Counted from the stretch's first letter, positions 43,783 to 53,899 are shown. The stretch is 64,000 nucleotides of DNA from Vreelandella titanicae BH1 (GCF_000336575.1 NZ_AOPO01000002.1:434006-498005); one strand, 5' to 3'. Made by a program: numbers and translations. Notes: a model not told the origin generated them from the sequence alone.

Positions 43783-44169
43783 ATGGAGCACTATTTCCTC
43801 ATCAAGCACTTGCACATGTCGGCCGCTGCGCTGAGCATCACGCTCTTCGTAGTGCGCGCCTGGTGGTCGGTGCAGGAAAGCCCGCGGCTCAACGCCCGTT
43901 GGGTCAAGGTATTGCCTCATCTTATTGATACGGCTCTGTTGGGGCTGGGGGTGACTTTGATGGTATTGCTTTCCGTATGGCCCTGGCAGCTTCCTTGGCT
44001 TGGCGCCAAGTTACTGGCGCTGCTGGCCTATATCGGTATTGGCACCATTGCGATTAAGCGCGGGGCGACGCCAACGGTGCGAGCCCTAGCCGCGGTAGTG
44101 GCGGTGGCTATCTTCGCCTATATGGTGGGGGCCGCTGTTCATCACAGCCCGCTTTCCTGGCTAGCCTGA
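43783..44169 (+). CDS. SirB2-family membrane protein
   Basis: 128 residues, four membrane segments; 'KHLHMSAAALSITLFVVRAWWSV' is the family start and 'LPHLIDTALLGLGVTLM' the core. SirB2 proteins are small inner-membrane proteins of unknown function, also found next to nitrate- and copper-related genes. It follows the 43379 gene by 11 bases and is convergent with nosL. Confidence 0.85.
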   Translation: MEHYFLIKHLHMSAAALSITLFVVRAWWSVQESPRLNARWVKVLPHLIDTALLGLGVTLMVLLSVWPWQLPWLGAKLLALLAYIGIGTIAIKRGATPTVRALAAVVAVAIFAYMVGAAVHHSPLSWLA

Positions 44170-44201
44170 ATTGCAGCTACTTTCTGCCTCACTCCTCACT
44201 T

Positions 44202-44738
44202 TTATTGCGCCATTGAGTGGGCGGCATGGCCGCTCCCTTCGTGGCGCCCGAGCCGGGTGAGCAATTCCAGGTCGATATCGTCATAGGTGATTATCTCGCC
44301 ACCATGAACTACGGCGAACTGCTCGGCATGCTCATGGCTGGAGAACGGCGCAAGGGTGTGGCCCATGCTGCCGCGCCGATCATGGCCGACCACATACCAA
44401 GCGTCTGCTGCAGGGATAAAGGCATCGTCTTTAGGTGCCTCCCAGGGTGTCACGCCGACATCATGTACATAGGCGTGGCGCAGCTGGGTCTGATTTTCGG
44501 GCTGCTGGAGGAAAACGAACATCTCCAGCGTAGAGCAGAACTTACGCGCGTCACTGTGGCTTTGCATAAATGCCTGACCTTTGGGGCCTTCGAATTCGGT
44601 GATAAACATACCGCATACATGGCAGATGTCATCGCCGCTAATAGGCTGAGGCGGCATCCTTTCGGCGCTGTCAGTGGCATTGTTGCAACCGGTCATGAGC
44701 AAAATAGTAAGGGCCAGAATGGGCAGCAGGGCGGGCAT
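44202..44738 (-). CDS. nosL: NosL copper chaperone lipoprotein
   Basis: 178 residues from ATG 44738 (RBS GAGGA). Lipobox 'LLMTGC' gives a lipoprotein anchored in the outer membrane or the outer face of the inner membrane. 'DDICHVCGMFITE' is the Cys-x-x-Cys-Gly-Met copper(I) motif, and 'Y.GHDRRGSMGHTLAPFSS' is the conserved NosL C-terminal block. It delivers copper to the Cu-Z centre of NosZ. It is the last gene of the nos operon. Confidence 0.93.
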   Translation of the reverse strand: MPALLPILALTILLMTGCNNATDSAERMPPQPISGDDICHVCGMFITEFEGPKGQAFMQSHSDARKFCSTLEMFVFLQQPENQTQLRHAYVHDVGVTPWEAPKDDAFIPAADAWYVVGHDRRGSMGHTLAPFSSHEHAEQFAVVHGGEIITYDDIDLELLTRLGRHEGSGHAAHSMAQ

Positions 44739-44777
44739 GGTCAATCCTCGTTAATAAAATGATGTTAAGAGATGATG

Positions 44778-45602
44778 TTAAGCGGTATGACGGTGGAAGC
44801 GACGGACGGCCAATAGCAGGGGCACCACGACCCAAACCAGCATTGCCAAGGGCGGCCAGGCAGAATGGAACGCACCTTGCTGCGCGATAGCCGCGATACC
44901 GCTTTCTAGCTGTGTGCTGTCGAACCCCGACAGGTTGATCAAGCGAAAACTGTCGGTGGGATTGAGCAGCATCAGGTAGGGGAGCCAGTCGCCCCCCTGC
45001 TTGACGCCAACCAGTAGGGCCAGCAGTACTAGATCGAATACCAGCACGAACAGAAACCACACTCCTAGTGCCAGCCCGGCGGCCCGTGCCTTTTCGGTGA
45101 CCGTTACGCTGATCAGGTAGGCAAAGGCCAAAAACACCCAGCCCAAGAGCACACTGCTGGCGATCAATCGTGCTAGGCCGACGGTTAGTTGGATAAGCGG
45201 TACGCCTTCAGCGCCCAACGCAATAACCATACCCGCGATACCAAAACCGAGTAGCGTGGCGACAGCCAGAATCATCCCATGGCCGAAGAACTTACCAAAC
45301 ATCAACGCCGAACGACTTATAGGGTAGGTGAGTAGCAGTAGTAGCGTGCCGGCCTCCTGCTCACCAACAACGGCGTCGTAGGCTAGCATCAGCGCGATTA
45401 AGGGGATCAGAAAAACGGCCAGAGTTGATAAACTGACCAGGGTGGTGGCCAGTGAAGTAAAACCAAGACCGCCGCTCGCAGCGGCACCAAAGTAGGCAAT
45501 ACCCATTGCCAGAACGGCAAGGATCACGGTGATCGCCAGTACCCAGCGATTACGCAGGCCATCCTGGAACTCTTTGGCGGCGACGATGAACATGGCCTTC
45601 AT
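44778..45602 (-). CDS. nosY: NosY membrane permease of the Cu-Z maturation ABC complex
   Basis: 274 residues with about six membrane helices ('GLRNRWVLAITVILAVL', 'ILAVATLLGFGIAGMVIALGA' and so on). Typical NosY length. With NosF (ATPase) and NosD (periplasmic) it supplies sulfur to the Cu-Z cluster. Its start overlaps the nosF stop, which ties production of the two. Confidence 0.93.
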   Translation of the reverse strand: MKAMFIVAAKEFQDGLRNRWVLAITVILAVLAMGIAYFGAAASGGLGFTSLATTLVSLSTLAVFLIPLIALMLAYDAVVGEQEAGTLLLLLTYPISRSALMFGKFFGHGMILAVATLLGFGIAGMVIALGAEGVPLIQLTVGLARLIASSVLLGWVFLAFAYLISVTVTEKARAAGLALGVWFLFVLVFDLVLLALLVGVKQGGDWLPYLMLLNPTDSFRLINLSGFDSTQLESGIAAIAQQGAFHSAWPPLAMLVWVVVPLLLAVRRFHRHTA

Positions 45603-46531
45603 GCGCTGGCTCCTAGCGTCAGTGAGGCGGGGCGAGTAGAAAAATGCGTGTAGAGATGCTCAAGGGTGGGTGGTGATAACTCGATGTCGTCGATATTCGG
45701 CATGGTGGTTAATTGACGTAGCACCTGCATTTTATTTTCCGCGGGCACGTTGACCTCCACACAGCGCTCATTGATTGGGATAGGCTCAAGGGACATGGCT
45801 TTCCAGAGCTGAGACTGCATGGCCAGCAATGTGCCGTGGATACGAAACGTGAGCGGTAGCTGTGCTTCTTCACGCAGCTGTTTAAGGCTGCCCAGGGCCA
45901 GGCGTCGCCCTTTGCCCAGGATCAAGGCGCGGTCGATATAGGGTTCGATGCCCGGCAGTACATGGGAAGAGAGCAGCACGGTACAACCGTTGTCGCGTAG
46001 GGCTTTTACCGCTTGATAAAAATCGCGGGTGGCCGCGGGGTCAAGGCCGGTGGTGGGTTCATCCAGCAACAATAGCCGGGGAGACCCTAGTAAAGCCTGG
46101 GCCAGGCCAAGGCGCTGGCGCATGCCCTTGGAGTAAGTTTTAACGCGACGGTCGGCGGCTTCGACCAGGCCCACACGCTCAAGCAGAACCGTTACCTGAT
46201 GGCGGTCAGCGCGCTTTAAACGAGCGAAATAGGTGAGCACTTCACGCCCGGTGAGCTGTTCGTAGAAGGTGACGTTTTCAGGTAGATAGCCCAACTGACG
46301 CCGTAGGCGTTCGGCATGTGGCCCGTCAGGAGCGCCACCGAGGACGTCAACGTGGCCCGAGCTGGGCGCAATTAAGCCCAGTATGAGTTTCATGATGGTC
46401 GTCTTGCCCGCGCCATTATGTCCCAGCAGGGCGAGCATCTCGCCTTCTTTGATGGTGAGATCCATTTCAGCTAGTCGCACCAGCGCCCCGTGACGCTTGG
46501 TAACTCGCTGTAGTTCTATTACTGGGTTCAT
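45599..46531 (-). CDS. nosF: NosF ABC ATPase
   Basis: 310 residues from ATG 46531, whose ATGA overlaps the nosD stop; the open frame upstream is not used. Walker A 'GHNGAGKTT', signature 'YSKGMRQRLGLAQ', Walker B 'LLLLDEPTTGLDP' and H-loop 'LSSHVL' are all present. It energises sulfur transport for NosZ maturation with NosY and NosD. C-terminal part matches DUF4162-like ends of such ATPases. Confidence 0.95.
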   Translation of the reverse strand: MNPVIELQRVTKRHGALVRLAEMDLTIKEGEMLALLGHNGAGKTTIMKLILGLIAPSSGHVDVLGGAPDGPHAERLRRQLGYLPENVTFYEQLTGREVLTYFARLKRADRHQVTVLLERVGLVEAADRRVKTYSKGMRQRLGLAQALLGSPRLLLLDEPTTGLDPAATRDFYQAVKALRDNGCTVLLSSHVLPGIEPYIDRALILGKGRRLALGSLKQLREEAQLPLTFRIHGTLLAMQSQLWKAMSLEPIPINERCVEVNVPAENKMQVLRQLTTMPNIDDIELSPPTLEHLYTHFSTRPASLTLGASA

Positions 46532-47826
46532 GGAGCATTTCCTTCTCGGCCGGGCTCGCTCATCAAGGGCGCGCTGTCTCTGACCCCCGGGGGACGAAAC
46601 ACCGGGAACTGACGTTGCACCCAACGCAGTGCCAACACCGCAGGGCTTTGCATCAACAGGCGCGCGGAGGGGTGGCGCCAGAGAAGATGATCCATGGCGT
46701 CATTGGGTTCATGAGCGGTGTCGCCGACACCGTTATCGTCAAGATCCCAACCCAGGTAGTCGCTCCAGTAATTGCCCGACCAATCCTGCTCACGGGTGGC
46801 GACATACATGACTTGCTGCTTATTAGCGATGAAGGCGTTGCCCGCCATTTGGTTATCCTCTGAACCGGCGGTGAGATGGATGCCGATGTCGCTGGCTGCG
46901 AAACGATTATTCTCGATACGATTGAACTGCGAGTTGTAAACGAACAGTGCCTTGCCGTCGCCGCCCGCTAGACGCCCCTCGCCATCTGCCCCCAGGGGCT
47001 GGGTGACGCCTTCGACACGGTTGCCGCTCAACAGGGAGTCGGTGATGTTGTTCATCAAAATGCCGTAGTTGTCGTCTGCTTCCGAACGGTTATCAACGAC
47101 TTCCAGGCGTTTGGATTGCATCAGGGCGTAGCCGGTTCGGGTTCGTTGGGTCAGGTTGCCTTCAAGACGATTGTCGAAGGAGTACATGTAGTGCACGCCA
47201 TAGCGCAGGTCATGCAGGGTGTTGTCGCGCAGCACGTTGTGGCGGCTGCTGTCGAGATAGATGCCGTCGCGAGTCTGCGCAACATCGTTGGATTCGATAA
47301 TCGAGTCACTAACGTTATAGAGGTGAATGCCGTTGCCGCGATCCTGAGAGCGCAGTCGGGTATCGCCACGAATGGTATTGCCTATCACACTGACGTTATT
47401 GACAGCATCGAGCCAGATGCCGAAGCCAGGCCCGCTTAGCTGGTTATTGCGGATGGTACTACCGTGAGCGCTGGGCTCGACAAAAATAGCGGCCTCCAGT
47501 GCTGTCAGGTTATCTCCCCAGTCTTCAATGCGGACACCTTCAAATATAATGTCGGGAGCTGCCAGCACCACCGCATGGCCGTGGCCTCCTGCATCGAGGA
47601 TGGCTTGCAACTCGCCCCGGATATGCAGCGTGCGGTCAATAACCACACGCCCAGGGTAGCGTCCTGCAGGCAGCAGCAATTGATCGCCGTCGGTCGCCTG
47701 TTCGATCAACGGCTGTAACGGCTCACCAGGCGTGGCGAGCCAGTTGGCGGCATAAACCCCGCTAGGCAGCCAAAAAATCCATAGCAGCGCCAGTAGGCAA
47801 CCTAAATAGCCAGGGTGTCGTTTCAT
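46528..47826 (-). CDS. nosD: NosD periplasmic Cu-Z maturation protein
   Basis: 432 residues from ATG 47826 (RBS GGGAGAACACC). Signal peptide (about 6-27, 'LLALLWIFWLPSGVYA'). Right-handed parallel beta-helix with many 'N.I....DGIYL..S..N.I..N' repeats (PbH1/CASH), the fold of NosD. It works with NosFY and NosL to make the sulfide-bridged copper cluster of NosZ. Confidence 0.95.
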   Translation of the reverse strand: MKRHPGYLGCLLALLWIFWLPSGVYAANWLATPGEPLQPLIEQATDGDQLLLPAGRYPGRVVIDRTLHIRGELQAILDAGGHGHAVVLAAPDIIFEGVRIEDWGDNLTALEAAIFVEPSAHGSTIRNNQLSGPGFGIWLDAVNNVSVIGNTIRGDTRLRSQDRGNGIHLYNVSDSIIESNDVAQTRDGIYLDSSRHNVLRDNTLHDLRYGVHYMYSFDNRLEGNLTQRTRTGYALMQSKRLEVVDNRSEADDNYGILMNNITDSLLSGNRVEGVTQPLGADGEGRLAGGDGKALFVYNSQFNRIENNRFAASDIGIHLTAGSEDNQMAGNAFIANKQQVMYVATREQDWSGNYWSDYLGWDLDDNGVGDTAHEPNDAMDHLLWRHPSARLLMQSPAVLALRWVQRQFPVFRPPGVRDSAPLMSEPGREGNAP

Positions 47827-47892
47827 GGTGTTCTCCCGCAGCGGGCCGAAGGAATCGGCCCGCATTGTCGTCAGACTCCTGTCAGTGAGGCG

Positions 47893-49770
47893 TCAGGCGG
47901 GTTCGACTAGCATGCGCCCCGTCATTTCCATATGCATTGCGTGGCAGAACCAGTTGCAGTAGTACCAGTGCACCCCGGCTTTGTCGGCGGTGAAGGTGAC
48001 ACTAGCGGTCTGCTGGGGGCTGATCTCCATCTGCACACCGTGGTTGACCATGCAGAAGCCGTGGGTCAGATCCTCGACCTGGTCAAGGTTGGTGATGACC
48101 ACGGTCACCTCATCACCCTGTTTGACCTTGAATTCGGTCAGGCCAAATTGCGGTGCGATGGAGGTCATGTACACGCGTACTTTATTGCCATCGCGGATTA
48201 CCTTGCTTTCGCCCTCCAGGTTGACGCCGTCTGCCTCGGCCATGGCCACGGTCTCGGCGAAGAAGGGGTCGTCTCGTGTCCATACTCGGCTTGGGTTGAT
48301 CTGGTCGGCGCGTACCAGAATACAGTCGTGGGGCTCGGCATAAGTGGGGCCGTCATGCACCAGTTTCATTTCCTCACCGGAGATGTCGATCAACTGATCG
48401 TTTTCGGGATGCAGAGGGCCTACCGGCAGGAAACGGTCTTTGGAAAACTTCGACAGCACCACCAGCCACTTGCCGTCGGCATCCCGGGATTCGGTGAGAC
48501 TGGCGTGGTTATGCCCAGGCTGGTAGTGGACATCGAGCTTCTGACGCAGGTAGTTGACGTCTTCGCCATTGTAGTGGCGAATGGCATCCTCAATATTCCA
48601 CTTGGCTACCTGGCTATCGATGAACAGCGTGGTATAGGCGTTGCCCCGGCCATCGTAGGTGGTGTGAAGCGGGCCCAAGCCCAGTTCAGGTTCACCCACG
48701 ATGGTATCGCGCGGTTCGATACTGTCGTCGAACAGCTCAGGCAACTTGTCGATGGCGATGATTGAGCAAGTGGGGGATAGCTTGCCGTTGGCGATGAAAT
48801 ATTTGCCATCCGGTGAGGTATTCACGCCATGGGGGTTCTTGGGGATCGGGATGTAACGTGTCAGTTGCGAGCCCTTGCGCCCATCCAGTACCGGTACGCT
48901 TGATTCACCCAGTGTCTTGTAGTTCCCGGCCGCCACGGCGGCTTCAATCGCTTCAACGTCGAATACCACGACCCAGTCGCGCTCGTTGCGCATGGTCTCG
49001 GTCAGGGTCATGCCCTTTTCCGAGTTGTAGCAGGTAGAGGCGACGAAACGACCGGTGTAGTCGGCATCGGTGTTATCGAGGTTGCCATCGACGATCACCT
49101 GCCAGGCTACGTCCATGCTTTCGGCATCGATAGCGTTGAACATAGTGAAGTAGTTGTCGGGGTTCTCCAGGTCGCGGCCGTCATTGATCTGGGGGATCGG
49201 CAGTTCGGCATTGGCGAAGACGTACTTGGTGTAAGGCACCTTCTGCAGGCGCAAACCGTGAATCGCCTGGACGTTGGGGATGGTGGTGACCTTGTCCGTC
49301 TTCATGATATCGAGACGAATGCGCGCAACGCGGGTGTTAGCCTTGTCGTTGATAAATAGGTACTTGCCGTCGTAGCTGCCGTCGGTCATGGAAATATGGG
49401 GGTGGTGGCAGTCGCCGTTGAGGAAATGGCTCGATTCGCCGAGTATCCGCTTCGACTCGTTGCTGATCCCCCAGCCAGAGGCGCTATCCACGTTGAACAC
49501 TGGAATCCGCATCAGTTCGCGCATTGAAGGTACACCGAGCACCCGAACCTCGCCCGAGTGGCCACCGCTCCAGAAGCCGTAGTAATCGTCGAGCTCGCCG
49601 GGTGCAACGTCGATACCGTTGGCGCCGGCGGCCTGAACTTGACGGCTATTGAGTAACGCACCTGCGCCAAAACCACTGGCCAGGCCCGCCCCGGCAACGC
49701 CGGTGACGGCGGTATTGCGCAAGAAATGGCGACGGCCGATATCCTGAATATGGTCTTTTTTATCGCTCAT
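47893..49770 (-). CDS. nosZ: Nitrous oxide reductase NosZ, clade I (Tat-exported)
   Basis: 625 residues from ATG 49770 (RBS GGGGAATC). Tat signal '[10 protein letters not shown]' (about 13-22) identifies clade I. The seven-blade N-terminal domain holds Cu-Z histidine ligands, including 'DCHHPHIS', 'GHNHAS' and 'EPHD'. The cupredoxin C-terminus carries the Cu-A motif '[12 protein letters not shown]' (Cys, Trp, Cys, His, Met). It reduces N2O to N2 in the periplasm. Normal length; no missing ligand noticed. Confidence 0.97.
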   Translation of the reverse strand: MSDKKDHIQDIGRRHFLRNTAVTGVAGAGLASGFGAGALLNSRQVQAAGANGIDVAPGELDDYYGFWSGGHSGEVRVLGVPSMRELMRIPVFNVDSASGWGISNESKRILGESSHFLNGDCHHPHISMTDGSYDGKYLFINDKANTRVARIRLDIMKTDKVTTIPNVQAIHGLRLQKVPYTKYVFANAELPIPQINDGRDLENPDNYFTMFNAIDAESMDVAWQVIVDGNLDNTDADYTGRFVASTCYNSEKGMTLTETMRNERDWVVVFDVEAIEAAVAAGNYKTLGESSVPVLDGRKGSQLTRYIPIPKNPHGVNTSPDGKYFIANGKLSPTCSIIAIDKLPELFDDSIEPRDTIVGEPELGLGPLHTTYDGRGNAYTTLFIDSQVAKWNIEDAIRHYNGEDVNYLRQKLDVHYQPGHNHASLTESRDADGKWLVVLSKFSKDRFLPVGPLHPENDQLIDISGEEMKLVHDGPTYAEPHDCILVRADQINPSRVWTRDDPFFAETVAMAEADGVNLEGESKVIRDGNKVRVYMTSIAPQFGLTEFKVKQGDEVTVVITNLDQVEDLTHGFCMVNHGVQMEISPQQTASVTFTADKAGVHWYYCNWFCHAMHMEMTGRMLVEPA

Positions 49771-49787
49771 GCTTGATTCCCCTGAGA

Positions 49788-51935
49788 TCAGTCTTGCTGG
49801 TGAAGAGGGATGCGTTGCCATGCGGCCTGTTTGCCGCTGGCATCGGTATCCCGTTGGGTCTCAACGCTATTACCGCGCGATGACATATTGGCCGCCTTTT
49901 CATAGCGCTTGCGGCGCTTGACCATGGGCGGGCAACGCTGGTCGTCGTGGTAGGTCACTTGGCAGTCGAGACAGTAGTGGCACTCATTGGCATTGATGCG
50001 GCCGTCCGGGTGTATAGCGGCCACTTCGCATTCATTGGCACAGATTTGGCACGGGGTACCGCAGCTACCGCGGTGGCGCTTGAGCCAGTCGAACAGGCGT
50101 AAACGCGAAGGAATAGCCAACCCGGCACCTAAAGGGCACAGATAGCGGCAGTAGAATTTGTGGTTGAAGGCAGAAATCGCCACCAGTCCAAGAGCATAAA
50201 TAACGAAGGCCCAGTCACGTTGGAAACGCAGGGTGATTGCGGTCTTGAACGGCTCCACTTCGGCGTAGCGTTCCGCGGTGCCAAGCGAATGTAGCGAGAC
50301 TGCGAACAAGGCCAGCAGAATGATGTATTTAATCGCCCATAGGCGCTCATGGAGCCCGAAGGGCACCTCGATCTGCTTAACGTTTAGTTTGCGAGCGACC
50401 TGGTTGACCAGGTCTTGTAAAGCGCCGAAGGGGCACAGCCAGCCGCAGAAAACTCCGCGGCCCCACAGCAGCAGGCTCACCGCCACGAACGACCAGAGAA
50501 TAAATAGCATTGGGTCGATCAAAAATGAGGACCAGCTAAAACCGCTTATCAGCGAGTTGGTGAAGGTAAGGATATTGACGACCGATAGCTGGGCCAGCGA
50601 GTACCAGCCGATAAATACTAAGGTGTATATCTTGAAACCTAGACGCAGTGGGTTCAGAACACGCGGGTGGCGCGCCAGCACATCCTGGAACAGCATGATG
50701 CCAGTGAGCACCAATAATCCGGCGGATAGCACAACGATCTGGAAAGCCTTGTCGCGCCAAACCTGTACCCAGATAGGCTCTTCCACCGGTGGCTCAGGCC
50801 GTTCTATATAGGCCTCGGGAACACTGTAGTCGGCGCTAAAGCGGCTGAACTCGGTATCCAAGGGGCCAGAGGCGCGGCGAACCAGTAATTCCAGCTGCCA
50901 CGGTTGTCCGGGGTCGAAGCCCGCCTCTTCGCGGACGATGAAGATGTCTCGCTCGGCCAGCGAGGGCGCGCCTTCGAGGGCCAGATCACCCAGGCGGATG
51001 TGATCGCGATCATGAAAGCTGACCCGAGTGCTGCCCTGTGAAAGCTCGATGCGATCGAAGATGCCGCCGCGCACATACCCTGAACCCTTGAATGAGTAGT
51101 CACCACGCCCCATGACGGCAATAGCGTGCTCGCCATCCTTCAGCTCGACCATTAGTTGGTCATAGCCAGTATCGCCGAGCAGGTTGCGGCCAGCGGTTGG
51201 TGGGTTGAGGTAGGTGTAAAACAGCTCGATAAAGGTTTTATCGGCGGGCTGTGGCGAGCGCAGGTAATCTTCGGCGGGCGTACCTATAAAGCTCGCATCG
51301 ACCTCGCCATGGGTCAGTTGCAAACGGCGAATGGTGCCGTCGCCGGTCAGTTCATCCCAGTTGGCAGGGGCGAAAACGTCTTCTCGAACGCGTGCCGGTG
51401 GTGTCTGGGAGGGGTCGGCAATGAGCTGCTGTTCAGCGGCCACTTGCCTGGCGCTGCGCATGATGGTGTCGCTGACGACGATGACGGTCACCGTCGCGCC
51501 AGAGATAGCGTCAAGATTGTCGCCGACCCTGAGCCTGTCATTGACGTGGGCCGATTCATGCTCATCGGCGAAGCTATTTAGCTTCGATTCGGGAATGCCC
51601 ACCAGCATGATCGGTTCGGAATGACTGAGGATGTCGGCCTGTACAATTTGCCCATCCAGACCGATGCCCACCAGTACATTGACCGGTTTGCCTGAGTAGG
51701 CGGGGATCGGAGCGACATCCACACTCTCAAAAGCGTAGCCGAGCAACTCATCGTCGCTGGCGAGTACACGGCTTACCGGCCACTGTGAATCCGCGGCTTC
51801 AAGACGCTCTGCCGTGGGAAACCCCTCGCGTACCTGCTCCAGTTCGATAGCTTGGGCGGGCAGTGTTATCGCTAGGAGTAACAGTAAGCTAATCCAGATG
51901 CCGGTTAGACGGCGCGGGCAAGCCACAGGGGACAT
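49788..51935 (-). CDS. nosR: NosR electron donor / regulator of nos genes
   Basis: 715 residues from ATG 51935 (RBS AAAGGAAAC). Signal peptide; periplasmic FMN-binding domain with 'SGATVT' (flavinylation site, about 150); several membrane helices (about 400-630); two 'C..C..C..C'-type motifs on the cytoplasmic side, including '[10 protein letters not shown]' and the ferredoxin-like region at the C-terminus. It passes electrons from the quinone pool to NosZ and is needed for nos expression. It lies directly upstream of nosZ. Confidence 0.96.
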   Translation of the reverse strand: MSPVACPRRLTGIWISLLLLLAITLPAQAIELEQVREGFPTAERLEAADSQWPVSRVLASDDELLGYAFESVDVAPIPAYSGKPVNVLVGIGLDGQIVQADILSHSEPIMLVGIPESKLNSFADEHESAHVNDRLRVGDNLDAISGATVTVIVVSDTIMRSARQVAAEQQLIADPSQTPPARVREDVFAPANWDELTGDGTIRRLQLTHGEVDASFIGTPAEDYLRSPQPADKTFIELFYTYLNPPTAGRNLLGDTGYDQLMVELKDGEHAIAVMGRGDYSFKGSGYVRGGIFDRIELSQGSTRVSFHDRDHIRLGDLALEGAPSLAERDIFIVREEAGFDPGQPWQLELLVRRASGPLDTEFSRFSADYSVPEAYIERPEPPVEEPIWVQVWRDKAFQIVVLSAGLLVLTGIMLFQDVLARHPRVLNPLRLGFKIYTLVFIGWYSLAQLSVVNILTFTNSLISGFSWSSFLIDPMLFILWSFVAVSLLLWGRGVFCGWLCPFGALQDLVNQVARKLNVKQIEVPFGLHERLWAIKYIILLALFAVSLHSLGTAERYAEVEPFKTAITLRFQRDWAFVIYALGLVAISAFNHKFYCRYLCPLGAGLAIPSRLRLFDWLKRHRGSCGTPCQICANECEVAAIHPDGRINANECHYCLDCQVTYHDDQRCPPMVKRRKRYEKAANMSSRGNSVETQRDTDASGKQAAWQRIPLHQQD

Positions 51936-51961
51936 CGTGGTTTCCTTTTGGGTCAAGAGCG

Positions 51962-52264
51962 TTATAGAACCGGTTCTAGCAAGTGGTCGACGGCAGCTTT
52001 CACTTCGTCATCGCTCAAGCCCAATTGGCCTCCTTTCGGCGGCATTGCCTGAAAACCGTTAATCGCGTGGTCGTACAGGGTGTCCATGTCTTTTTCTAAG
52101 CGTGGCTCCCAGTGTTCGGCATTGCCGCGAATGGGAGCACCTGCGGCGCCCGTCATGTGGCAAGCCATGCAGGCTTGGTTATAGGTGGCTTCGCCATCTG
52201 CATGAGCGGTAACCGAAATAGAAGCAACAACGCCTAGCAACAGTATGGACGCGAGGGTTTTCAT
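51962..52264 (-). CDS. Periplasmic c-type cytochrome (c5 type), first gene of nos operon
   Basis: 100 residues with a signal peptide (ends 'TAHA') and one haem-binding 'CMACH' (about 32-36); the axial Met is in 'GFQAMPPKGG'. Cytochrome c5-type electron carrier. Its place before nosR, 27 bases upstream, makes it a candidate donor to NosZ or link to the bc1 complex. RBS is a poor AAGGAAT-type sequence on the minus strand. Confidence 0.9.
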   Translation of the reverse strand: MKTLASILLLGVVASISVTAHADGEATYNQACMACHMTGAAGAPIRGNAEHWEPRLEKDMDTLYDHAINGFQAMPPKGGQLGLSDDEVKAAVDHLLEPVL

Positions 52265-52414
52265 TGAAGTATTCCTTATGCATCTTTTGAGTTGAAATTA
52301 CCAATTCGGCAACGTGGCAAGGTGGTTTATAGAGGTATACGAGTTGCTGGGTACTGATTGCTCAGTACGAGAAAAGGTATGAAGTTCACTTTAAAGAAAT
52401 AAGGGGGACTAATG

Positions 52415-52428
52415 TTGATCTGGATCAT
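52415..52428 (-). promoter_or_regulatory. FNR/DNR-type box upstream of the nos operon
   Basis: ATGATCCAGATCAA on the minus strand (TTGAT-N4-ATCAT on the plus strand); one mismatch to the FNR/ANR/DNR consensus TTGAT-N4-ATCAA. It lies about 150 bases upstream of the cytochrome gene, and supports low-oxygen or NO control of nos. The rest of the 52265-52589 gap holds no gene I can see. Confidence 0.65.
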
Positions 52429-52589
52429 TTTTAGTCTCGCGTACCCCTACAGAGCATTAGCTTATTACCCCTTAGTGGGTAGGCGATGACGTCAGTCGTT
52501 ATTGTGATTTCAACTCGAAATTCAGACGCTTGGCTATGCACCACGGCGCTAGGGGCGTGGCGATGTAAAAATGTTTTTTACAGCGCGGA

Positions 52590-52940
52590 TTATTTCAACA
52601 TGTTCAAGTACTGGCGCAGGACTACGGCATTGTTACGGCGCTCTTCCTTAGAGGCAAATACCAGAGTAACTCGCTCTTTCCTGGCACGTTGTGCAAGATC
52701 ACGAAGAGACTCGCGATAAGAGGTTAACTCTTTGAGATAGCGACGGCGGAAGCCACTCCAGTCGAGTGAGCCATGATGAAACGCTTTGCGAAGTTCGCTG
52801 CTTGGGGCGACCTCCTTGCGCCATTCATCGATTTTGGCTTCCTCCTTGGACACCCCGCGCGGCCAGATACCGTCGACGAGGACACGATAACCATCTTTGC
52901 TTTGAGGTGAGTCATAGGCTCGCTTTAATTCAATATCCAT
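52590..52940 (-). CDS. DUF488 family protein (copy 2)
   Basis: 116 residues from ATG 52940. The family core is intact: 'MDIELKRAYDSP...YRVLVDGIWPRGVSKEEAKIDEWRKEVAPSSELRKAFHH', with the conserved Trp-Pro-Arg-Gly (in contrast to copy 1 at 33883). DUF488 proteins are small, soluble and uncharacterised. It follows YIP1 copy 2 on the same strand by 69 bases, so the two are probably one operon. Confidence 0.9.
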   Translation of the reverse strand: MDIELKRAYDSPQSKDGYRVLVDGIWPRGVSKEEAKIDEWRKEVAPSSELRKAFHHGSLDWSGFRRRYLKELTSYRESLRDLAQRARKERVTLVFASKEERRNNAVVLRQYLNMLK

Positions 52941-53009
52941 CGCTATCTCGCAAGTCAATGAGTTTCCTTTAAAGCCTAGCTAGTGAGTCGGTTCCACTCT
53001 ACTTGAATC

Positions 53010-53576
53010 CTAGTAAGCCCAGACAATAGCCATCAGCAAGCCCCATGCCAGCACCCCGGCGGCCATAACGGTGTAAGTAGCAGACATCGTTGTTACGTCA
53101 TTCGCTGAGCGTTTACACAGAGCCTGCAGTCCGTGGTAGACCAAACTGCAAGAGATGCCCAGTGCCACCAGTACTACCAGCGCATTGAACAACAGGCTGG
53201 GGATCAGCAGAGCGGTCGCTGCTGACCAAAGTGGCAAAGGTGCTAGGGCTGCCAACAGATAAGCGTCGTGGTAGCTAATTGAGAGATCACGATCGCTATT
53301 GACCACCGCGTGAATTAGCCAGCCCATTACAAAGAAGGTGAGCAGCTCGGCCAGGAACAGAATGGTCGTGATGAAGCGCCACTGCCGATCGGCGAAGCCT
53401 GGAGCGAAGATATCTCCGTAGTGTGTACCGGCATAATAGAGCATCACGGGAGGTAACAACGACATGGGCAGCACGATGCACCAAGCCAGAGTGGCGATTG
53501 AAGGATGGCGTTGCTGGAGGTCTTTCCATCCCGCTAAATGGGTAAAGGGCAGTTGAATAATGGTTAGAGGGTTCAT
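53010..53576 (-). CDS. YIP1-like membrane protein (copy 2)
   Basis: 188 residues; about five membrane segments. Very similar to copy 1 at 34388 (shared 'VLPMSLLPPVMLYYAGTHYGD', 'ADRQWRFITTI', 'GISCSLVYHGLQALC'). It has the same length as copy 1, and the same TATCA-N5-TGATA repeat lies upstream (53619-53633). Found here between the nos and nor genes, so it may be part of anaerobic regulation, but that is inference. Confidence 0.85.
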   Translation of the reverse strand: MNPLTIIQLPFTHLAGWKDLQQRHPSIATLAWCIVLPMSLLPPVMLYYAGTHYGDIFAPGFADRQWRFITTILFLAELLTFFVMGWLIHAVVNSDRDLSISYHDAYLLAALAPLPLWSAATALLIPSLLFNALVVLVALGISCSLVYHGLQALCKRSANDVTTMSATYTVMAAGVLAWGLLMAIVWAY

Positions 53577-53618
53577 TGTCTAGCCTCGCAGTCAGTTGTG
53601 ATCGTTGTGGGCTTAAAA

Positions 53619-53633
53619 TATCATGTCATGATA
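53619..53633. promoter_or_regulatory. Operator-like inverted repeat TATCA-N5-TGATA (second copy)
   Basis: Part of a longer perfect palindrome aatatcatg-t-catgatatt at 53617-53635, about 45 bases upstream of YIP1 copy 2. It matches the repeat between YIP1 copy 1 and the MarR gene (34995-35009) in sequence and spacing. Confidence 0.65.
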
Positions 53634-53899
53634 TTATCATTCAGAATTAAGGCTAGTTTGTATTTTGTCAAGTGTGAAGCTTGATTCTCTCTGTTTTAAG
53701 AGAGCGCAACCCACATCAGCGGCAGCGGTGCATGCCCGTGTGAAATCTGAGAAGTCATAGCATCAGCCTACCTCTAGAACGGCTATGATCTGGTGCAAAT
53801 CGCACAGAGTGATTAGGCACTATTAAGAAACCCAGCCGCATTCTGGCTCGAATTAATTAGTAATCTTAAATTTACCCTGGGTTTTGCTCTTGCCAAAAA

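Noticed and set aside
47932..48765. Rightward 277-codon frame inside nosZ
   Set aside because: Antisense shadow of a highly conserved gene with no RBS.
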